Position numbers and translations under genes: made by a program. Positions 57,369 to 64,000 of a stretch of DNA of 64,000 nucleotides are shown here, piece by piece. The first letter of the stretch is position 1. The number at the start of each line of letters is the position of its first letter. The notes beneath the pieces were generated by a model. The model saw nothing but the letters and a program-made list of their open reading frames with translations. It had not been told where the DNA came from and did no database searches. Source of the stretch: Solimonas terrae. GTDB taxonomy: Bacteria; Pseudomonadota; Gammaproteobacteria; Nevskiales; Nevskiaceae. Where the stretch lies: assembly GCF_011067135.1 (NCBI RefSeq), contig NZ_JAAMOW010000002.1, positions 434,001 to 498,000 on the forward strand. The letters run 5' to 3'.

Positions 57369-58595
57369 CACGCGCGGTGCGACTTTCCAGACGAATTCCC
57401 TCTCCTCCGTCACGCAGTGATGGGAGAGAGGGTCAGGGTGAGGGGCGCCCGCCCGCCGCGGCGCTCGATCCGGCAACCCCTCACCCCAACCCTCTCCCCT
57501 CTGCGAGGGGCGAGGGTTTTTTTGTGCGCTTCCGGCGCCGGCGTTTGCGCGATGGCTGCTTCGGTTCGGGCCGATGCGAGCGATGGCGGCTGTTGTCACC
57601 GCAACCTCCGTAGAACCTTTGTCGCTGCTGCCGTCGCTGCTGTGTGTACCGATGCTGGCATCGCCCCAGACGCGAAGACCGGGATCGACAGGAAGTTCAA
57701 CCAGGTTGTCGCGCTCGGCATCTTTCAAGGCGAAGTCCCCTCGCGCGACGCGTGCAGCAGGTTTCTCCCGATGAATTGCCTCGCTGATCACGCGCGGTGC
57801 GTCTTTCCGGACGAATTCCCTCTCCTCCGTCACGCAGCGATGGGGTAGGGGGTCAGGGTGAGGAGCGCCCGCCCGCCGCGGCGCTCGATCCGGTAACCCC
57901 TCACCCCAACCCTCTCCCCTCTGCGAGGGGCGAGGGAGTTTTTTGTGCGCTTCCGGCGCCGGCGTTTGCGCGACGGTTGCTTCGGTTCTCGCCATGCGAG
58001 CGATGGCCGCCGCAACCGCAACCGCAACCGCAACCGCTACCGCAACCGCAACCGCAACCGCTACCGCAACCGCTACCGCTACCGCTACCGCTACCGCTAC
58101 CGCTACCGCTACCGCTACCGCTACCGCTACCGCTACCGCTACCGCAACCGCAACCGCAACCGCAACCGCAACCGCAACCGCAACCGCAACCGCAACCGCA
58201 ACCGCAACCGCAACCGCAACCGCAACCGCAACCGCAACCGCAACCGCTACCGCTACCGCTACCGCTACCGCTACCGCTACCGCTACCGCAGCAGTCGCCG
58301 CTTATGCCGGTGTCGGGATCAACGTCGACACCAGCACCGGCAGGAAGGTCAGCGACGTCGCCGCGCCCGGGGTCCTTCAAAAGGAACTCGCTCGCTGGAC
58401 GCGCGCGGCGCTTTTCTCCAGAGGAATTCACTCGCTCGCCACCCGCGGTGCGTCTGTCCAGTCGAATTCCCTCTCCCTTGTCGCGCAGCGATGGGGGAGA
58501 GGGTCAGGGTGAGGGGGCGCACGCTCGCCGCGGTGCGCGATCCGGTAACGCCTTCCCCAGTCCTCCCTCTCTGCGAACAGCGAGGGGGCTTTTGC
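57369..58595. repeat. Degenerate ~420-bp units with REP-like GAGGG palindromes, no supported gene
   Basis: The 1.6-kb gap 57022-58610 holds two homologous units starting at 57369 and 57788 (period about 420 bp) and a partial third near 58450. Each has a palindromic block (GGGTCAGGGTGAGG ... CCCTCTGCGAGGGGCGAGGG) and a flanking segment CGCGGTGCGNCTTTCCNGACGAATTCCC. ORFs running through it repeat low-complexity motifs and change frame between units. The segment FALKD.../FLLKD... on the minus strand is weakly conserved between units, so a decayed gene cannot be excluded. Confidence 0.8.
58012..58287. repeat. Hexanucleotide tandem repeat, 46 units of GC(A/T)ACC
   Basis: 46 perfect hexamers, GCAACC (A) or GCTACC (T), occur in blocks 4A-1T-3A-1T-1A-12T-17A-7T with no other base change. 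It sits where the paralogous unit to the left has only CACCGCAACC, suggesting expansion from that seed. On the minus strand it would read as Gly-Cys/Gly-Ser. Unit number changes would not shift a frame. Probably non-coding. Confidence 0.95.
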
Positions 58596-58610
58596 ACCCC
58601 GACGAGGCGT

Positions 58611-59591
58611 TTAACGTTTTCGCGCGACCTTCTTTTTCGCAGCCTTGGCTGGCGGCGGCAGTTGCGCGTGCCGGCGCAGCAGGTCGATGAAGCGCTCGGC
58701 GGCTTCGTCCAGCGCTTCGTGCTTGCGGCTGAGAATGCCGAAGCCTTCGAGGTTGCGGCCGATCTCGATCGGCAGCGCCGTCAGCAGGCCGGCGCGCACA
58801 TGATCACGGACCACGGGTTCCGGCAGCATCGCGACGGCATCGCTGTTCTGCACCAGCTGCAGCGTCGCGAAGATCGAGCCGCATTCGACGATGTTGGCCG
58901 GCGAGCTGAGCCGCGCCTGCGCCAGCTCCTCCTCGAACAGCTTGCGCGCGGGACTGCTCAGCGGCTGCAGCACCCAGGGCAAGGTCACCAGCCCGGCGAG
59001 TTCGACGCTCGCCTGCGCGCAGACCGGATGGCCGCTGCGCACGATCAGGCGCATCGACTCGTTGGCGATCGGCTCGAAGTCGAAATCGTTGTGCTGCAGC
59101 GGATGCGTGAAGCGGCCGAGCGCGAAATCGATCTGACCGCGTTGCAGCAGCTCGACGATCTGGTCGCTGGTTTCGCCGAGCACGCGGACGTTGAGCAGCG
59201 GCCGTTCGGCTTTCAGTTCGGCGACCGCCATCGCCAGCAGATCCGGCGCGGCGCCCATGATCGCGCCGACCGTGAGCTGGCCGTGGCCGCCCTTGCGCTT
59301 GGCGTCGAGGCCTTCGGCGAAGCGTTCGAGATCGGCCAGCGCGCGGCGCGCATACGCCAGCGTGACTTCGCCGAGCGGCGTCGTGTGCAGGCCGCGCGCG
59401 CGGCGTTCGAACAACAGGAAGCCGAACGCTTCCTCGATGCTGGCGAGCATGCGGCTGGCACTGGGCTGGGCAACGTTGATGGCCGCCGCCGCCTGATGCA
59501 GGTTGCCGGTCTCGGCCAGCGCAACCAGCAGCGACAGGTGCTTGTAGCGCAGGCGATTGACCAGCGCCTGTGTGGTTCGGACGGTACTCAT
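58611..59591 (-). CDS. LysR family transcriptional regulator
   Basis: A 326-aa LysR regulator with N-terminal winged HTH LVALAETGNLHQAAAAINVA followed by QPSASRMLASIEEAFGFLLFERRARGLHTT, an effector domain (GQLTVGAIMGAAPDLLAMAV) and a Lys/Arg tail. It lies 1.6 kb upstream of the rhamnose operon on the same strand and is divergent from lutACB across 410 bp. Either or both may be targets. The start is the first ATG of the good frame. Confidence 0.9.
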   Translation of the reverse strand: MSTVRTTQALVNRLRYKHLSLLVALAETGNLHQAAAAINVAQPSASRMLASIEEAFGFLLFERRARGLHTTPLGEVTLAYARRALADLERFAEGLDAKRKGGHGQLTVGAIMGAAPDLLAMAVAELKAERPLLNVRVLGETSDQIVELLQRGQIDFALGRFTHPLQHNDFDFEPIANESMRLIVRSGHPVCAQASVELAGLVTLPWVLQPLSSPARKLFEEELAQARLSSPANIVECGSIFATLQLVQNSDAVAMLPEPVVRDHVRAGLLTALPIEIGRNLEGFGILSRKHEALDEAAERFIDLLRRHAQLPPPAKAAKKKVARKR

Positions 59592-59768
59592 CTATACCTT
59601 TTCCGCATCGGTCGATCGCCTTTTTTGATTGGGATGTTATCGATCGCCTGATTATAGTCATCCGCTGTCGCGCTGCATTCGGCGTTGCCGGAGTGTGGTT
59701 CGGTTCGCATGTCGTCTTTGTCGGACGAACTCCGACGGAATCGCCCGAGGGAGTCTCTGAACGAGCCT

Positions 59769-59866
59769 GTCATCGCGAGGTTGCAAAGTCGCCGTGGCGA
59801 TCCGGATGCCCCGTTCGCGCAGGGAGCCGCCGGATCGCGCCGTTGCCTTCGGCACCTCGCAATGAT
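59769..59866. repeat. Imperfect inverted-repeat element (REP/MITE-like) upstream of lutA
   Basis: The 410-bp gap between the LysR gene and lutA holds promoters and this element: TCATCGCGAGG at the left pairs with CCTCGCAATGA at the right, with inner arms GGCGATCCGG and CCGGATCGCGCC. This looks like the widespread TCATTGCGAGG family of short palindromic elements. GATCGCCT also occurs twice near 59613 and 59642 in the AT-rich part next to the LysR start, possible LysR contacts. Confidence 0.7.
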
Positions 59867-60001
59867 GATGCGGGTCGTCATTCAGACCTTCCCGCAGGGG
59901 CTGCGGCATTCGTCGGCGTCGCCTGATCGCCGTGACGGCGCGCGCCGCACGGCGACGATTCTCCAAACCATGGCGGGACGCCTGTCGCCGCCGGAGCCGT
60001 G

Positions 60002-60763
60002 ATGGAAACAGACACACACGTCTATCTGTTCGCGACCTGCGTCGTCGATCTGTTCAGTCCGCAATCGGGGCTCGACGCCGTCGAAGTGCTGGAAGCGCTC
60101 GGCGTCACGGTGGCCTTCCCGCGTGACCAGACCTGCTGCGGGCAGCCGGCGTACACGACCGGCTTTGCCGACGACGCGCGCCGCGTCGCCGCCGCGCAGC
60201 TCGACCTGTTTCCGCAGCCGTGGCCGATCGTCGTGCCGTCGGGTTCCTGCGGCGGCATGCTGCGCCATCACTGGCCGCGTTTGTTCGCCGACGATCCGCA
60301 GCGACTCGCGCAGGCCGAAGCGCTGGCGGCGCGGACCGTCGAGTTCTGCGATTTCGTCGACACGCGGCTGGCCGCGTCGCAAGTGGCCGACACCACGCCG
60401 GTCAGGCTTGCACTGCATACCTCGTGCACGGCGCGGCGAGAGCTGGCGACCCATCTCGCCGGACGTCGCCTGCTGGCGAAACTGCCGGGCGTCGAACTGC
60501 TCGAGCCCGAACACGAAGCCGAATGCTGCGGCTTCGGCGGCACATTCGCGATCAAGCATCCGGAAATCTCGGCGGCGATGACCGAAGACAAGCTCGATGC
60601 GCTGCAGGCGAGCGGCTGCGCGCAGTTCGTCAGCGCCGACTGCGGCTGCCTGCTCAATCTCAACGGCGCGCTCGAACGTCGGCCGACGACGCTGCGCGGC
60701 CTGCACATCGCCAGCTTCCTGCGCTCGCGGCTCGCAACGCGCGGTGCGGAGCAGCGGCGATGA
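60002..60763 (+). CDS. lutA: L-lactate utilisation Fe-S protein LutA
   Basis: A 253-aa protein of the CCG/LldE family with the duplicated cysteine-rich signature (ATCVVDLF...QTCCGQPAY; LHTSCTARREL...ECCGFGGTFAIKHPEIS) used to bind Fe-S clusters. LutA works with LutB and LutC to oxidise L-lactate to pyruvate. ATG at 60002; a GTG directly upstream is possible. The stop overlaps the lutC ATG. Confidence 0.92.
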   Translation: METDTHVYLFATCVVDLFSPQSGLDAVEVLEALGVTVAFPRDQTCCGQPAYTTGFADDARRVAAAQLDLFPQPWPIVVPSGSCGGMLRHHWPRLFADDPQRLAQAEALAARTVEFCDFVDTRLAASQVADTTPVRLALHTSCTARRELATHLAGRRLLAKLPGVELLEPEHEAECCGFGGTFAIKHPEISAAMTEDKLDALQASGCAQFVSADCGCLLNLNGALERRPTTLRGLHIASFLRSRLATRGAEQRR

Positions 60764-61458
60764 CACCGGACACCGAATCGATGCGCGCCCGCGCGGCCAT
60801 CCTTGCGCGTCTGCGTGCCGCACCGCCGGTCGCGGCGCCGGCTTCGCCCGATGTCGCCGCCGGTCTCGCCGCCGATGGCGCGGGGTCCGGCGATGCCGCG
60901 GTCGCCGATTTCGCGGCGTGCGCCCGTGGCTGGCGTGCCGAGGTGATCGAGACGACACCGACGCGGTGGCCGGCGGTGCTGCGCGACCTGGCCGTGGCCC
61001 GCGGTCTGCGCAGTGTGCTGGCCGGGCGCGATACCGAGCTCGCAGCACGTCTTCCGGAAGCGCTTGGTGCACGTCTGCGGTGGTACGACGAGCCGCTGGC
61101 CGCGTTCAAGCCGCGCCTGTTCGACGCGATCGATGCCGGGATCACGACCGTGCGCGGCGGCGTCGTCGAAACCGGCAGCCTCGTGCTGTGGCCGGACGTC
61201 CGCGAGCCGCGCACGCTGTCGCTGGTGCCGCCGCTGCACATCGCCGTGCTGTGCGCGAGCACGCTGCATCCGACGCTGTACCGGATGATGGTGCGCGAAC
61301 GCTGGGCCGACGGCCTGCCGACGAACGCGCTGCTGGTCACCGGCCCGTCGAAGACCGCCGACATCCAGCGCCTGCTGGTGTACGGCGCGCACGGCCCGAA
61401 ACAGCTCGTCATCGTGCTCGTGCGCGACGATCGCGACGGCACCGGGGTTCCGGCATGA
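60760..61458 (+). CDS. lutC: LUD-domain protein LutC
   Basis: A 232-aa LUD (lactate utilisation) domain protein. The conserved part is ITTVRGGVVETGSLVLWPDVREPRTLSLVPPLHIAVL and TGPSKTADIQRLLVYGAHGPKQLVIVLV. The start ATG at 60760 overlaps the lutA stop and its stop overlaps lutB by four bases. Here lutC lies between lutA and lutB, not at the end. Confidence 0.9.
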   Translation: MTPDTESMRARAAILARLRAAPPVAAPASPDVAAGLAADGAGSGDAAVADFAACARGWRAEVIETTPTRWPAVLRDLAVARGLRSVLAGRDTELAARLPEALGARLRWYDEPLAAFKPRLFDAIDAGITTVRGGVVETGSLVLWPDVREPRTLSLVPPLHIAVLCASTLHPTLYRMMVRERWADGLPTNALLVTGPSKTADIQRLLVYGAHGPKQLVIVLVRDDRDGTGVPA

Positions 61459-62885
61459 GCGGCGACCGGCAGCCGCGCCCGCAGGACTTCAAGGTGCAGA
61501 GCCGCGCGGCGCTCGCCGACCCGGCGCTGCGCGCGAGCTTTCGCAGCGCAATGGACTTTCTCGTCGACAAGCGCGCCGCGCAGTTTCCCGACATCGGCGC
61601 CTACGAGCGCCTGCGCAGTCTCGGTACACGGATTCGCGAGCATGCGCTTGCGAAGCTGCCGGAGTTGCTGGAACGACTGGAGCAGAATCTGACGGCGCTC
61701 GGCGTGCAGGTGCACTGGGCGGAAACGCCTTCCGACGCCAACCGCATCTTTCTCGACATCGCCGCCCGCCACGGCGCACAGGCGATGGTCAAGGGCAAGT
61801 CGATGGTCAGCGAGGAGATCGAGCTGAACCGCGAGATGGCGGCCCATGGCATCGACTGTGTCGAGACCGACATGGGCGAATACATCCTGCAGCTCGATGG
61901 CGACCGGCCGAGCCACATCATCATGCCGGCGATCCACAAGACCAAGGCCGATGTCTCGCGCATCTTCGCCGAGAAGATTCCCGGCAGCGCGCACACCGAG
62001 GATGTCGACGAACTGATCGCGATCGGCCGTCGGGCCCTGCGTGAGCGCTTCCGCGATGCGCCGATCGGCGTCACCGGCGCCAACTTCCTCGTCGCCGAAA
62101 CCGGCTCGCTGGTGCTGGTCGAGAACGAAGGCAACGGCCGACTGTGCACGAGCGTGCCCGAGGTTCATGTCGCGATCACCGGCATCGAGAAGGTGATCGA
62201 AAGACTCGAACACCTGCCGCCGCTGTACACGTTGCTGACGCGTTCGGCGACAGGGCAGGCGGTGACGACCTATCTCAACATCGTCACCGGCCCGCGCCGC
62301 GCCGGCGAAAAGGACGGCCCGCGCGAAGTGCATCTGATCCTGCTCGACAACGGCCGCACGCAGGCCTGGCGCGACCAGCGCTTTCGCGCGACATTGCAAT
62401 GCATACGCTGCGGTGCCTGCATGAATCACTGCCCGGTGTACACACGCGTCGGCGGCCTGAGCTACGGCACGACCTATCCCGGCCCGATCGGCGCGATCGT
62501 CTCGCCGCATCTGCTGGGGCTGGACGCAACGCGCGATCTGCCGACCGCGTCGAGCCTCTGCGGCGCCTGCGGCGAGGTCTGCCCGGTCGGCATTCCGATT
62601 CCCGAGCTGTTGATGCGTCTGCGGGGTGCCGCGCGCCGTCGGCCGGCTCCCGAGCGCAAGCCGCTGCGCGACGAGGGTGCGGCACGAAGCCGGGCCGAGA
62701 CGCTGGTCTGGACGGCGTGGGCACTGCTGTATTCGCGCGCCCGGCTGTATCGCTGGTTCAGTTGGTGGGCAACGCGGCTGCGCCGCCTGACGCCGGCATG
62801 GCAGGGCGGCTGGACGCGCGGGCGCGTGCCGCTGCGACCGGCGCCGCGGTCGCTGCGCGAACTGCTCGCGCAGCGACGGCGCTAG
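61455..62885 (+). CDS. lutB: L-lactate utilisation iron-sulfur protein LutB
   Basis: A 476-aa protein combining a LUD-like N-terminal domain (GAQAMVKGKSMVSEEIELNREM, GVTGANFLVAETGSLVLVENEGNGR) with a ferredoxin-like domain (CIRCGACMNHCPVYTRVGG and CGACGEVCPVGIPIPELL) for two [4Fe-4S] clusters. A Trp/Arg-rich tail of about 90 residues follows. Its stop overlaps the convergent cytochrome c gene within CTAG. Confidence 0.93.
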   Translation: MSGDRQPRPQDFKVQSRAALADPALRASFRSAMDFLVDKRAAQFPDIGAYERLRSLGTRIREHALAKLPELLERLEQNLTALGVQVHWAETPSDANRIFLDIAARHGAQAMVKGKSMVSEEIELNREMAAHGIDCVETDMGEYILQLDGDRPSHIIMPAIHKTKADVSRIFAEKIPGSAHTEDVDELIAIGRRALRERFRDAPIGVTGANFLVAETGSLVLVENEGNGRLCTSVPEVHVAITGIEKVIERLEHLPPLYTLLTRSATGQAVTTYLNIVTGPRRAGEKDGPREVHLILLDNGRTQAWRDQRFRATLQCIRCGACMNHCPVYTRVGGLSYGTTYPGPIGAIVSPHLLGLDATRDLPTASSLCGACGEVCPVGIPIPELLMRLRGAARRRPAPERKPLRDEGAARSRAETLVWTAWALLYSRARLYRWFSWWATRLRRLTPAWQGGWTRGRVPLRPAPRSLRELLAQRRR

Positions 62886-63229
62886 CGCGATCCGCGGCCG
62901 ACGCCGGCCCCGTCGCCCAGCGAGGCGTAGTAGCGCGAGAGCGCGTCGATCTCGTCGTCGTCCAGATTCCGCGCCATCGCGTTCATGACCGGATTGCGGC
63001 GGCTGCCATCGCGGAACGCGCGCAGTTGCGCGGTGAGATAGGGCGCGTTCTGTCCGGCGAGCAAGGGAAACAGCGGGGCCATCATCTCGCCGTGGCGCGG
63101 ATGGCAGGCACCGCAGGCCGCGGCTCTGGCCGGCGGGGCTTCGTCCGCCTGCCGAGCCTGACAGGCGCACAGCGCCAGCAGCAGGATTGCGGCGACCGCC
63201 CGGCTCGCCAGTCCGTGCGGACGCGTCAC
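62882..63229 (-). CDS. Small exported cytochrome c (class I)
   Basis: A 115-aa monohaem cytochrome c with signal/lipobox (LLLALCAC), haem site CGACHPRHGE and a Met ligand region NPVMNAMARNLDDDEIDAL. It resembles c4/c553-type electron carriers. The GTG start at 63229 overlaps the stop of the next upstream gene (GTGA), so three minus-strand genes form an operon. It may accept electrons in the periplasm; partner unknown. Confidence 0.85.
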   Translation of the reverse strand: MTRPHGLASRAVAAILLLALCACQARQADEAPPARAAACGACHPRHGEMMAPLFPLLAGQNAPYLTAQLRAFRDGSRRNPVMNAMARNLDDDEIDALSRYYASLGDGAGVGRGSR

Positions 63230-63513
63230 GGTGACGGCCCGCGATCGTGACGCGACCGTCGCGCCGCAGGCGGGTATTGCGCGTCGACGAACATCAGGCT
63301 GTGGTAGCCGAGCAGTGTCAGCAGCAGCGCCGAGACGGCGGTGAAGGCGATCGGTCCGCTGCCGACGATCCAGGCGCGGCCGTGCCAGACCCATTCGATC
63401 AGCACCATGCCGCCGTACAGCAGTGCGTGACTGCCGATGCCGAGCAGCAGGGCAAGGCGCCGGTATCGGCGTGGTGATCCGGAAAACACCGGAGACGGGA
63501 CGTTGTCGCTCAT
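63226..63513 (-). CDS. Small two-helix membrane protein
   Basis: A 95-aa protein of unknown family with two transmembrane helices (LALLLGIGSHALLYGGMVLIEWVW and PIAFTAVSALLLTLLGYHSLMF) and a basic tail. It overlaps the neighbouring genes by 4 nt at both ends (ATGA, GTGA), which makes it a real member of the operon. Confidence 0.7.
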   Translation of the reverse strand: MSDNVPSPVFSGSPRRYRRLALLLGIGSHALLYGGMVLIEWVWHGRAWIVGSGPIAFTAVSALLLTLLGYHSLMFVDAQYPPAARRSRHDRGPSP

Positions 63514-64000
63514 GGGCCGACGCCGATCTTGGTGACGGCGAGAAACACGACGATGCCGGTGAAGTAGATGATCAGCGGCGTCGTCAGCAGCAGGAACCAC
63601 CAGTGCTGATGCAGCTTGCGCTCGCGATGGTCCGGGCCGCCGCGGGCGAGCGCGTGGCGCTTGTTGCCGCCCAGGTGCGAGAGGTGATAGTCGAAGCATT
63701 CGATCGGCACGAACAGCCCGAACACGATCAGCAGCTTGATCGTCAGCCAGGTTGCCGAGCTGTCCCAGCCGCCGACCCAGTACAGCAGCGGGCCGCTGAT
63801 CATGACGACGGGAAAGGCGATGTGCTCGATCACGGCGCCGCGATCGAAGCGGTCGATCACCCAGTCGCGCTGCGCGATCACGCCGGCGTCGTGCGGATGG
63901 CGGCGCCAGGCCTGGAACGCCGGGACGAGGTAGTAGACGTAGGCAACCGACGTGCTCCAGATCCACGCCATGACCGCGGCGAGGTGCACGAACTTGATCT
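63510..64000 (-). CDS. Multi-pass membrane protein, 5' end outside the window (CopD/DUF2269-like)
   Basis: Partial gene; the visible part is at least 160 residues with about four transmembrane helices. It contains HLAAVMAWIWSTSVAYVYYLVPAF and IEHIAFPVVMISGPLLYWVGG, with His residues in helices that could bind haem or metal. The pattern resembles the CopD/DUF2269/HemJ superfamily, but I am not certain. The reading frame continues past 64000 (IKFVHLAAV), so the true start is off-window. It is the first of three overlapping genes. Confidence 0.6.
   Translation of the reverse strand, partial: IKFVHLAAVMAWIWSTSVAYVYYLVPAFQAWRRHPHDAGVIAQRDWVIDRFDRGAVIEHIAFPVVMISGPLLYWVGGWDSSATWLTIKLLIVFGLFVPIECFDYHLSHLGGNKRHALARGGPDHRERKLHQHWWFLLLTTPLIIYFTGIVVFLAVTKIGVGP

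Noticed and set aside
57108-58512. ORFs with GS/GC, AT or NR/YR repeats
   Set aside because: Translations of the hexanucleotide repeat and GAGGG palindromes; no start-site support.

Overview
The window is chromosomal DNA of a GC-rich Gram-negative bacterium. A yebC-ruvCAB-ybgC-tolQRAB-pal-cpoB-queE-queC-tRNA order, a cytochrome bo3 (cyo) operon, a DUF1302/DUF1329 pair and many REP-like palindromes suggest a gammaproteobacterium near Xanthomonadales/Nevskiales. That placement is inference; no taxonomic marker was aligned.

Layout. (1) 104-2217: a CRISPR array of 32 identical 37-nt repeats and 31 spacers of exactly 30 nt, with a terminator-like hairpin at its left end and no cas genes in the window. 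(2) 2.3-10.7 kb: an MHS-type permease, cyoABCD, a SURF1 protein and a RegB/RegA redox two-component system. (3) 10.7-18.6 kb: two unknown proteins, the DUF1329 and DUF1302 envelope proteins with a divergent AraC regulator, a DUF4282 protein and a PF10118 metal-dependent hydrolase. (4) 18.7-31 kb: lpdA, a YfaZ-like porin, yebC-ruvC-ruvA-ruvB-ybgC-tolQ-tolR-tolA-tolB-pal-cpoB, queE, queC, tRNA-Lys(UUU) and tRNA-Pro(UGG). (5) 31-62.9 kb: a catabolic region: GH5 glycosidase, GPH sugar symporter, TetR regulator, type-B carboxylesterase, tannase-like esterase, acyl-CoA synthetase, second TetR, TonB receptor, a BD-FAE-like esterase, GH78 alpha-L-rhamnosidase, RhaT symporter, a complete non-phosphorylative L-rhamnose pathway, a LysR regulator and a lutACB L-lactate oxidation operon. 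(6) 62.9-64 kb: a cytochrome c and two membrane proteins; the last gene runs off the window.

How the genes fit together. The TonB receptor and secreted esterases/glycosidases would import and strip acylated rhamnosides. RhaT imports L-rhamnose. Five enzymes (1-dehydrogenase, lactonase, rhamnonate dehydratase, 4-dehydrogenase, FAH-type hydrolase) take it to pyruvate plus L-lactate, and LutACB oxidises the L-lactate to pyruvate.

The catabolic region is also a hot spot of repeat-driven change: a six-copy 110-bp tandem repeat, a 311-bp tandem duplication whose 10-bp junction homology is visible, a 46-unit hexanucleotide repeat, a REP element read in frame inside the GH78 gene, and a low-GC P-loop ATPase gene that looks horizontally acquired.
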